Origin: Anaeramoeba ignava | Taxonomy: Eukaryota; Metamonada; Anaeramoebidae | Direction: 5' to 3' | DNA length: 64,000 nucleotides | Assembly (NCBI GenBank): GCA_028826165.1 | Contig: JAPDFW010000145.1 | Coordinates: 43,931 to 107,930 of the forward strand | Part shown: positions 51,651 to 62,122 of the stretch, piece after piece | Numbering within the stretch: position 1 is the stretch's first letter | Layout: the number at the start of each line of letters is the position of its first letter | Position numbers and translations under genes: made by a program | The notes under the pieces: model-generated | Seen by the model: the letters and a program-made list of their open reading frames with translations, nothing else | What the model was told of the DNA's origin: nothing | The model's database searches: none

Positions 51651-51991
51651 TTTTAGATTTGAATTTAAATTGAATTTAATTTACAATTTAATTTGAATTT
51701 AATTTGAATTTGAATTTAATTTGAATTTAATTTGAATTTGATTTGATTTGATTTTGATTTGAATTTGATTTGATTTTGATTTGGATTTGATTTGAATTTA
51801 ATTTGAATTTAAATTTAATTTAATTTGAATTTAATTTGAATTTGAATTTAATTTGAATTTAATTTGAATTTGATTTGAATTTGATTTGATTTTGATTTGA
51901 ATTTAATTTGAATTTGAATTTGAATTTGATTTGAATTTGATTTGAATTTGAATTTAATTTCAATTTGATTTGAATTTGATTTGAATTTAAT
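51651..51991 (+). repeat. Module D array 15
   Basis: Typical D array of about 340 bp ending in the M join. Confidence 0.88.
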
Positions 51992-52370
51992 TTGAATTTA
52001 AAACAAATAAATATTTATTTCTTTTGGTTATTTTTCTTTTTTCTTTTTTTTTTCATTTTCAATTACATTTTCAATTACATTTTCAATTACATTTTCAATT
52101 ACATTTTCAATTACATTTTCAATTACATTTTCAATTACATTTTCAATTACATTTTCAATTACATTTTCAATTACATTTTCAATTACATTTTCAATTACAT
52201 TTTCAATTACATTTTCAATTACATTTTCAATTACATTTTCAATTACATTTTCAATTACATTTTCAATTACATTTTCAATTACATTTTCAATTACATTTTC
52301 AATTACATTTTCAATTACATTTTCAATTACATTTTCAATTACATTTTCAATTACATTTTCAATTTCAATT
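51992..52370 (+). repeat. Module M array 7
   Basis: Leader plus about 26 ATTTTCAATTAC units without a visible variant, the purest array and probably the most recently expanded. Confidence 0.95.
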
Positions 52371-53200
52371 TATATTTTGTAAACAATTTAATAAATATTT
52401 TTAATTGTAATTTATTTTATTTTCATTTTATTTTGTGTGTAAATGAATTTTGAAAAAAATCAAAAAAAAATAAAATTAATAAAATAAAAAATAAATTTTG
52501 AAAATAATAATTGAATTATTAATAAAATAAAAAATATTAGAATTAATTAATTAATTAATTATAAATCAAAATTTATTATTATTAATTATTAAAATAAATA
52601 AATTTGAAATGAAAAATAATAAATAAAAAATGAATATTAATTATATTATATAAATATAAATAATGAATATATAATTAATAAATATATAATAATAAATATC
52701 AATTCAAAATATATATAATGTAAAATGTTTAAAAAATAAAAATAAATTTTTAAAAGTATAAATCAAAAATAAATAATATTTTTTTTATCAACTTAATTTC
52801 AATTTATATAAATATAAATCAAAAAAAAATAAAAAAAAATCAAATTTTATTCTAATTTATATATTTTAAACATTTTTAATAATAAATATTAAATCAAAAA
52901 TATATTCAAAATTAATAATAATAATGAAATCAAATTAATTATAAATATTATATTAATAAATAATATAATAAATATAATATCAGAATAATAAATATATTAA
53001 TAAAAATATATTTTATTAAATATTCTTTTTTTTGGATTTGATTTTTATTTTGTAATTCTTTTTATATTTTTTAGAATAATTATTTATTTATTTTTATTTA
53101 TTATTTTATTCAAAATTTCATTTTAATTTCATTTACAATTTAATTTATTTTAAATATAATTTAATTTCATTTTCATTTTGAATTTCATTTTCAATTTAAT
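52371..53200 (+). repeat. Module C copy 21
   Basis: Full-length copy with small local changes near 52880-52940 (AATTAATAATAATAATGAAA). Confidence 0.9.
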
Positions 53201-53745
53201 TTAGATTTGAATTTAATTTTGATTTGATTTAAATTTGAATTTGAATTTGATTTGAATTTAATTTGAATTTGATTTGAATTTAATTTGATTTGATTTGATT
53301 TGATTTTAATTTGATTTGATTTGATTTAATTTGAATTTAATTTGAATTTGAATTTAATTTGATTTGAATTTAATTTAATTTGAATTGAATTTAATTTGAA
53401 TTTGATTTGATTTGATTTGATTTTAATTTTAATTTGATTTGAATTTAATTTGATTTGAATTTGAATTTGAATTCAATTTGATTTTAATTTAATTTGAATT
53501 TGATTTGATTTGAATTTAATTTGAATTTGATTTGAATTTGATTTGATTTTAATTTTAATTTGATTTTAATTTGATTTGAATTTAATTTGATTTGAATTTG
53601 AATTTGAATTCAATTTGATTTTAATTTAATTTCAATTTAATTTGATTTGATTTGATTTGATTTGATTTGATTTGATTTAATTTGGATTTAATTTGAATTT
53701 GATTTGAATTTAATTTGAATTTGAATTTGAATTTAATTTGAATTT
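53201..53745 (+). repeat. Module D array 16
   Basis: Long D array with a ~145-bp internal duplication: a block containing GAATTCAATTTGATTTTAAT occurs at about 53467 and again at about 53606. Confidence 0.86.
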
Positions 53746-53867
53746 TAATTAAATTTTCAATTTAGATTACAATCAACTTTACATAATAAATAAACACAAA
53801 AAAAATCAATCAATATTCATTTCTGATTTTTATTTTGATTTTTCTTATTATTTTTATTTTGAATTAA
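53746..53867 (+). repeat. Module E copy 7
   Basis: Standard linker (one A fewer in the CACAAAA run). Confidence 0.88.
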
Positions 53868-55069
53868 ATTTACAATTAAATAAAATAAATAAATTCAATT
53901 TACAATTAAATTAAATAAATAATTCAATTTACAATTAAATTAAATAAATAATTCAATTTACAATTAAATTAAATAAATAATTCAATTTACAATTAAATTA
54001 ATAATTAATTCAATTTACAATTTAATTAATAAATAAATTCAATTTACAATTAAATTAAATAAATTCAATTTACAATTAAATTAAATAAATTCAATTTACA
54101 ATTAAATTAAATTAATAAATAATTTCAATTTACAATTAAATTAAATAAATAATTAATTCAATTTACAATTAAATTAAATAAATAATTCAATTTACAATTA
54201 AATTAAATAAATAATTCAATTTACAATTAAATTAAATAAATATAATTCAATTTACAATTAAATCAAATAAATATAATTCAATTTACAATTAAATTAATAA
54301 ATAATTAATTCAATTTACAATTAAATTAATAAATAATTAATTCAATTTACAATTAAATTAAATAAATATAATTCAATTTACAATTAAATTAAATAAATAT
54401 AATTCAATTTACAATTAAATTAATAAATAATTCAATTTACAATTAAATAAATAAATTAAATTCAATTTACAATTAAATTAAATAATTCAATTTACAATTA
54501 AATTAAATAATTCAATTTACAATTAAATTAAATAATTCAATTTACAATTAAATTAAATAATTAATTCAATTTACAATTAAATAAATAAATAATTCAATTT
54601 ACAATTAAATTAAATAAATAATTAATTCAATTTACAATTAAATTAAATAAATAAATAATTCAATTTACAATTAAATTAAATAAATATAATTCAATTTACA
54701 ATTAAATTAAATAAATAAATAATTCAATTTACAATTAAATTAAATAAATATAATTCAATTTACAATTAAATTAAAAATAAATATAATTTACAATTAAATC
54801 AAATATAATTCAATTTACAATTAAATTAAAAAATAAATATAATTTACAATTAAATCAAATATAATTCAATTTACAATTAAATTAATAAATAATTCAATTT
54901 ACAATTAAATTAAATAAATATAATTCAATTTACAATTAAATTAAATAAATATAATTCAATTTACAATTAAATTAAATAAATAATTAATTCAATTTACAAT
55001 TAAATTAAATAAATAATTCAATTTACAATTAAATCAATAATTAATTCAATTTACAATTAAATCAAATTA
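53868..55069 (+). repeat. Module A satellite array 8
   Basis: About 40 monomers; mixed TAAATAAATA and TAAATATAATTC spacers. Two consecutive odd units lacking the TTCAATT entry (ATAATTTACAATTAAATC) lie near 54780-54860. Confidence 0.95.
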
Positions 55070-55855
55070 AATTACATTTTATTTTCATTTTATTTATTTA
55101 TTAACAAAACGAATTTATGTTCAAACAGTTATTTTTCAATTTTATTTGATTTTTATTTGATTTTCATTTTTTATTTTGATTTTCAATTATTTTGAATTAA
55201 AACAGAACAAAAAGTAAATCAATATTGAATAAAGTTATTTTATTATATTTTTTATTTGATTTAATATAAAACAATTATTTCACTTCAATTATACAACAAA
55301 ATTGAAGTATATTTTGAATTAATTTACAATATCATTTCATTTAATTCACATTTATTTCAATTCAGATTTATATTCAATTTCATTTATAGTTAATTTATAA
55401 AGGAAATAAAAAGTAAATTAAAATGGGGTTGGGTTGAAGGGGCATAAGGGGATTAATAATAATTTATTCATAATTTATTCATAATTTAATTTATTTTTTA
55501 TTTTTATTTTTAATTTATGTTTTTAATTTTGAAATTTATTTTTATATTTGATATATATATTTTTAGTATTTTGTAAATTAAAATATTTATAAATAAATAT
55601 TTATTTTAATTTTAATTTAATTTAATTTAATTTAATTTTGTTTTTTATTAATTTAGAATTAATAATCAATTTTTAAAATATAATATATATTTTATCTTCT
55701 TTTTCTTCTTCTATTTATTTATTTATTTATTTGCAATTTCATTTTCAATTTAATTTAATTTAATTTTTCAATTTCAATTTCATTTTACAATTTAATTTCT
55801 ATTTTCATTTTAATTTTCAATTTAATTTAATTTTAATTCAATTTAATTCATATTT
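55070..55855 (+). repeat. Module P copy 8
   Basis: Full copy. The hairpin loop is changed (ATACAACA for GTAAAACA) with the arms kept. The G islet is intact. Confidence 0.9.
55425..55451 (+). promoter_or_regulatory. Putative G-quadruplex motif, P8
   Basis: Consensus islet with all four G runs (4, 3, 4, 4). Confidence 0.6.
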
Positions 55856-56685
55856 TATATTTTTATAAATTAAATAAATAAAATATTTTTAATTGTAATT
55901 TATTTTATTTTCATTTTATTTTTGTGTGTAAATAAATTTTGAAAAAATCAAAAAAAAATAAAATTAATAAAATAAATAAAAATAAATTTTGAAAATAATA
56001 ATTGAATTATTAATAAAATAAAAAATATTAGAATTAATTAATTAATTAATTATAAATCAAAATTTATTATTATTAATTATTAAAATAAATAAATTTGAAA
56101 TGAAAAATAATAAATAAAAATGAATATTAATTATATTATATAAATATAATTAATGAATATATAATTAATAAATATATAATAATAAATATTAATTCAAAAA
56201 TATATATGATATAAAATGTTTAAAAATAAAAATAAATTTTTAAAAGTATAAATCAAAATAAATAATATTTTTTTTATCAACTTAATTTCAATTTATATAA
56301 ATATAAATCAAAAAAAAATAAAAAAAATCAAATTTTATTCTAATTTATATATTTTAAACATTTTCAATAATAAATATTAAATCAAAATATATATTCAAAA
56401 TTAATATAATAATGGAATAAAATTTATTATCAATATTATATTAATAAATAATATAATAAATATAATATCAGAATAATAAATATATTAATAAAAATATATT
56501 TTATTAAATATTCTTTTTGGATTTGATTTTTATTTTTGTAATTCTTTTTATATTTTTAGAATAATTATTTATTTATTTTCATTTATTATTTTATTCAAAA
56601 TTTCATTTTAATTTCATTTACAATTTAATTTATTTTAAATATAATTTAATTTCATTTTCATTTTCATTTTCTTTTTCAATTTAAT
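55856..56685 (+). repeat. Module C copy 22
   Basis: Full-length copy in a basic unit. Confidence 0.9.
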
Positions 56686-57055
56686 TTAGATTTGAATTTA
56701 ATTTAATTTAGATTTGAATTTTCATTTGAATTTGAATTTGATTTGATTTGAATTTAATTTAATTTTAATTTAATTTGAATTTATTTTGAATTTAATTTGA
56801 TTTGAATTTGAATTTGAATTTGATTTGATTTGATTTGATTTGAATTGAATTTGATTTGAATTTGAATTTAATTTTATTTTCAATTTCAATTTCATTTTCA
56901 ATTTAATTTAGATTTGAATTTCAATTTAATTTAGATTTGAATTTAATTTGAATTTAATTTGAATTTGATTTAATTTGAATTTGAATTTGATTTGATTTGA
57001 ATTTAATTTGAATTGATTTGAATTTGATTTGAATTTGATTTGAATTTAATTTGAA
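56686..57055 (+). repeat. Module D array 17
   Basis: D array interrupted at about 56873-56905 by a TTTTCAATTTCAATTTC piece resembling the C exit, after which TTAGATTTGAATTT restarts. Confidence 0.86.
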
Positions 57056-57178
57056 TTCATTTAAATTTTCAATTTAGATTACAATCAACTTTACATAATA
57101 AATAAACACAAAAAAAATTAGTCAATATTCATTTCTGATTTTTATTTTGATTTTTCTTATTATTTTTATTTTGAATTA
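57056..57178 (+). repeat. Module E copy 8
   Basis: Linker with a small change (AAATTAGTCAATATTCATTT). Confidence 0.88.
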
Positions 57179-57848
57179 AATTTACAATTAAATTAAATAA
57201 ATAAATTCAATTTACAATTAAATTACATTCAATTTACAATTAAATTACATTCAATTTACAATTAAATTACATTCAATTTACAATTAAATTACATTCAATT
57301 TACAATTAAATTACATTCAATTTACAATTAAATTAATTTTACATTCAATTTAAATTAAATAAATAAAATTTACAATTAAAATTAAATTACATTCAATTTA
57401 CAATTAAATTACATTCAATTTACAATTAAATTACATTTAAATTTAATTAAATTACATTCAATTTACAATTAAATTAATAAATATAATTCAATTTACAATT
57501 AAATTAATAAATAATTCAATTTACAATTAAATTACATTCAATTTACAATTAAATTAAATAAATAATTAATTCAATTTACAATTAAATTAAATAAATAATT
57601 AATTCAAATTTACAATTAAATTAAATAAATTAATTCAATTTTACAATTAAATTAAATAAATTAATTCAATTTACAATTAAATTAAATAAATAATTAATTC
57701 AATTTACAATTAAATATAATTCAATTTACAATTAAATTAAATAAATAATTAATTCAATTTACAATTAAATTAAATAATTCAATTTACAATTAAATTAAAT
57801 AATTCAATTTACAATTAAATTAAATAAATTCAATTTACAATTAAATTA
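57179..57848 (+). repeat. Module A satellite array 9, left part
   Basis: Opens with TACATT-spacer units as in array 7, then TAAATAAATAATTAATTC units. Interrupted at 57848 by a transposon, after the TA that became its target duplication. Confidence 0.94.
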
Positions 57849-58042
57849 CACCTTTTCAACTTTGGTTTAAACCTTTTGCAAAAATATTTAAACCTTTTGC
57901 AAAAATATTTAAACTTTTTGCAAAAATATTTAAACTTTTTGCAAAAATATTTAAACCTTTTGCAAAAATATTTAAACCTTTTACAAAAATATTTAAACCT
58001 TTTGCAAAAATTTTAAACCTTTTTTTTTAATTTAAACCCTTG
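57849..58042 (+). repeat. Left terminal inverted repeat with 21-bp subrepeats
   Basis: Starts CACCTTTTCAAC, then about seven subrepeats, ending TTTAAACCCTTG. Longer than the right end by about three subrepeats. Confidence 0.85.
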
Positions 58043-58140
58043 TCAATTTCAGTATTTGGTTTCAACTTTTTTGACTCTCAATAAATAACAGGTTGAATTT
58101 TTTTTTGAAGATATCTAATTTTTATTTTTTCTTCCAAATA

Positions 58141-58560
58141 ATGATACAATCTCAAAGAGATGAAAGTGAACCAAATTTTGGATTAATTCAATCCAAGATT
58201 CAAATTGGTGCATTTAATTCTATTGACTTTATTGACTTTTTACCATATTGTTTTCATGTATTACTTAAAGATGAAGGCTTTAAATTTATCTCTTATAATT
58301 TTATATTTTCATCACTCTAATATGACCACAGAAATATTGGGACATCTTCTCCCTTCTATAAATTTTCTTTCATCTTATTCTCCTTTTCTTAATCGTGGTG
58401 AAAATGTTTATTTAACAGTGAAAAATTGTGTTGCTTTTCAACAATTCACAAATCAATAATCTCTGCTTGATTTGATCAAAGAAAGTTAACAAGAACTCTG
58501 GAGAAATCCCCAAATTGATTATCATATATCAGTAGAAATATTATTCCCAAAACTTTGAAC
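58141..58560 (+). pseudogene. Transposase C-terminal remnant (DDE_3-like), frameshifted
   Basis: Two overlapping frames give pieces of one DDE transposase. The first (from 58141) reads GAFNSIDFIDFLPYCF and KDEGFKF. After a frameshift around 58285-58305 the second reads FHHSN (58307-58321), then NFLSSYSPFLNRGENVYLTV. The latter matches the hallmark LPPYSPxLNPIEN block of the IS630/Tc1 families, whose Glu is the third catalytic residue (codon 58400-58402). The aspartate expected just before FHHS is not seen, the N-terminal half with the DNA-binding domain and first Asp is absent, and stop codons interrupt the tail after 58456. It is therefore inactive. Family assignment is by motif only. Confidence 0.7.
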
Positions 58561-58699
58561 AAAGAATATATTCTTGATTTTTGAAAATCAAAATGAATTG
58601 AGATTTTATATTCTCATTTTCAATTCACAATCTTTTTCATCATCTTCCAAATTTTTTTCAAAAAAGAAAAATAAAAGTTTAGATGAAACTTTCAAAAGT

Positions 58700-58828
58700 C
58701 AAGGGTTTAAATAAAAAAAAGGTTTAAAATTTTTGCAAAAGGTTTAAATATTTTTGCAAAAAGTTTAAATATTTTTGCAAAAGGTTTAAATATTTTTGCA
58801 AAAGGTTTAAACCAAAGTTGAAAAGGTG
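58700..58828 (-). repeat. Right terminal inverted repeat with 21-bp subrepeats
   Basis: Inverse of the left end: CAAGGGTTTAAAT, about four subrepeats, then GTTGAAAAGGTG. The region 58561-58699 inside it has no recognisable content apart from AT-rich text. Confidence 0.85.
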
Positions 58829-59952
58829 TAAATAAATTCAATTTACAATTAAATTAAATAAATTAATTCAATTTACAATTAAATTAAATAAATTAATTCA
58901 ATTTACAATTAAATTAAATAAATTAATTCAATTTACAATTAAATCAATAAATAATTCAATTTACAATTAAATTAATAATAAATTCAATTTACAATTAAAT
59001 TAAATAAATAAAATTTACAATTAAATTAAATAAATTAATTCAATTTACAATTAAATTAAATAAATAAATTCAATTTACAATTAAATTAAATAAATAAATT
59101 CAATTTACAATTAAATTAAATAAATTAAATTCAATTTACAATTAAATTAATAAATAATTCAATTTTACAATTAAATTAAATAAATTCAATTTTACAATTA
59201 AATTAAATTAAATAAATTCAATTTACAATTAAATTAAATTAAATAAATTCAATTTACAATTAAATTAAATAAATTCAATTTACAATTAAATTAAATAAAT
59301 TCAATTTACAATTAAATTAAATAAATAATTCAATTTACAATTAAATTAAATTAAATATAATTCAATTTACAATTAAATTAAATAAATAAATTCAATTTAC
59401 AATTAAATTAAATAAATTCAATTTACAATTAAATTAAATAAATTCAATTTACAATTAAATTAAATAAATTCAATTTACAATTAAATTAAATAACAATATA
59501 ATTCAATTTACAATTAAATTAAATAACAATATAATTCAATTTACAATTAAATTAAATAACAATATAATTCAATTTACAATTAAATTAAATAACAATATAA
59601 TTCAATTTACAATTAAATTAAATAACAATTTAATTCAATTTACAATTAAATTAAATAACAATTTAATTCAATTTACAATTAAATTAAATAACAATTTAAT
59701 TCAATTTACAATTAAATTAAATAACAATTTAATTCAATTTACAATTAAATCAAATAACAATTTAATTCAATTTACAATTAAATCAAATAACAATTTAATT
59801 CAATTTACAATTAAATCAAATAACAATTTAATTCAATTTACAATTAAATCAAATAACAATTTAATTCAATTTACAATTAAATCAAATAACAATTTAATTC
59901 AATTTACAATTAAATCAAATAACAATTTAATTCAATTTACAATTAAATCAAA
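58829..59952 (+). repeat. Module A satellite array 9, right part
   Basis: Continues the interrupted monomer. From about 59490 to 59945 it becomes a regular 33-bp subfamily with spacer TAAATAACAATATAA, then TAAATAACAATTTAA, then CAAATAACAATTTAA. The ordered succession of three variants records stepwise expansion. Confidence 0.95.
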
Positions 59953-60733
59953 TAATTCTATATTTTGTTTTCATTTTATTTATTTATTAATAAAATGGAT
60001 TTATGTTCAAACACTTACTTTTCAATTTTATTTCAATTTTATTTGATTTTCATTGATTTATTTTAATTTTCAATTATTTTGAATTAAAACAGAACAAAAA
60101 GTAAATCAATATTGAATAAAGTTATTTTATTATATTTTTTATTCAATTTAATATAAAACAATTATTTCACTTCAATTGTAAAACAAAATTGAAGTATGTT
60201 TTGAATTAATTTACAACAGAATTCCATTTAATTCACATTTATTTCAATTCAAATTTATGTTTAATTTTATTTATAGTTAATTTATAAAGGAAATAAAAGT
60301 AAATTAAAATGGGGTTGGGTTGAAGGAGCATAAGGGGATTAATAATAATTTATTCATAATTTATTCATAATTTAATTTATTTTTTATTTTTATTTTTAAT
60401 TTATGTTTTTAATTTTGAAATTTATTTTTATATTTGATATATATATTTTTAGTATTTTGTAAATTAAAATATTTATAAATAAATATTTATTTTAATTTAA
60501 TTTAATTTTAATTTAATTTAATTTTGTTTTTTATTAATTTAGAATTAATAATCAATTTTTAAAATATAATATATATTTTATCTTCTTTTTCTTCTTCTAT
60601 TTATTTATTTATTTATTTGCAATTTCATTTTCAATTTAATTTAATTTTCAATTTCATTTTCATTTTACAATTTAATTTCTATTTTCATTTTAATTTTCAA
60701 TTTAATTTAATTTTAATTCAATTTAATTCATAT
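59953..60733 (+). repeat. Module P copy 9
   Basis: Full copy with a changed entry (ATTCTATATTTTGTTTTC). The hairpin is intact. The G islet at 60311-60337 has the third run broken (GGAG), as in P6 and P7. Confidence 0.9.
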
Positions 60734-61560
60734 TTTATATTTTATAAATTAAATAAATAAAATATTTTTAATTGTAATTTATTTTATTTTCATTTTATTT
60801 TGTGTGTAAATAAATTTTGAAAAAATCAAAAAAAATAAAATTAATTTAATAAATAAAAATAAATTTTGAAAATAATAATTGAATTATTAATAAAATAAAA
60901 ATATTAAAATTAATTAATTAATTAATTAATTATAAATCAAAATTTATTATTATTAATTATTAAAATAAATAAATTTGAAATGAAAAATAATAAATAAAAA
61001 TGAATATTAATTATATTATATAAATATAATGAATGAATATATAATTAATAAATATATAATAATAAATATCAATTCAAAATATATATAATGTAAAATGTTT
61101 AAAAATAAAAATAAATTTTTAAAAGTATAAATCAAAATAAATAATATTTTTATCAATTTTATTTCAATTTATATAAATATAAATCAAAAAAAAATAAAAA
61201 AAATCAAATTTTATTCTAATTTATATATTTTTAAACATTTTCAATAATAAATATTAAATCAAAATATATATTCAAAATTAATATAATAATGGAATCAAAT
61301 TTATTATCAATATTATATTAATAAATAATATAATAAATATAATATAAGAATAATAAATATATTAATAAAAATATATTTTATTAAATATTCTTTTTTTTGA
61401 ATTGATTTTTATTTTGTAATTCTTTTTATATTTTTTAGAATAATTATTTATTTATTTTCATTTATTATTTTATTCAAAATTTCATTTTAATTTCATTTAC
61501 AATTTAATTTATTTTAAATATAATTTAATTTTATTTTCATTTTCATTTTCATTTTCAATT
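60734..61560 (+). repeat. Module C copy 23
   Basis: Full-length copy in a basic unit; GGATTTGATTTTTATTTTG has become GAATTGATTTTTATTTTG. Confidence 0.9.
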
Positions 61561-61985
61561 TAATTTAATTTAGATTTGAATTTAATTTGAATTTGATTTG
61601 AATTTAATTTGAATTTAATTTGAATTTGAATTTGAATTTTGAATTTGAATTTTATTTTGAATTTGAATTTAATTTGATTTGAATTTAATTTGAATTTGAA
61701 TTTAATTTGAATTTGAATTGAATTTGAATTTGATTTGAATTTGATTTAAATTTGATTTGAATTTAATTTGAATTTGAATTTAATTTGAATTTAATTTGAA
61801 TTTGATTTGAATTTGATTTGAATTTGAATTTGATTTGAATTTATTTTGATTTGAATTTGATTTGAATTTGATTTGAATTTAATTTGAATTTAATTTGAAT
61901 TTAATTTGAATTTAATTTGATTTGAATTTGAATTTGAATTCATTTAAATTTTCAATTTAATTTGAATTGAATTTGAATTTAATTT
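61561..61985 (+). repeat. Module D array 18
   Basis: D array in which a false start of linker E (TTCATTTAAATTTTCAATTT, about 61938-61958) is followed by more D units before the real E. Confidence 0.87.
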
Positions 61986-62122
61986 GAATTTAATTTGAAT
62001 TCATTTAAATTTTCAATTTATATTACAATCAACTTTACATAATAAATAAACACAAAAAAAAAATCAATCAATATTCATTTCTGATCTTTATTTTGATTTT
62101 TCTTATTATTTTTATTTTGAAT
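61986..62122 (+). repeat. Module E copy 9
   Basis: Linker with CAATTTATATTACAATCAAC (TATATT for TAGATT) and TTTCTGATCTTTATTTTG. Confidence 0.88.

Larger units (their letters stand above)
57849..58828 (+). mobile_element. Tc1/mariner-IS630-type transposon, 980 bp, decayed
   Basis: Terminal inverted repeats begin CACCTTTTCAACTTTGG and are flanked by TA on both sides (57847-57848 and 58829-58830). Deleting the element plus one TA rebuilds a canonical A monomer, so the boundaries are firm. Each end carries tandem 21-bp subrepeats (TTTAAACCTTTTGCAAAAAT plus one base): about seven on the left and four on the right, in opposite orientation. The interior holds only a C-terminal transposase remnant. 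TA duplication and the remnant both point to the Tc1/mariner-IS630 superfamily. It can no longer move by itself. Confidence 0.85.
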
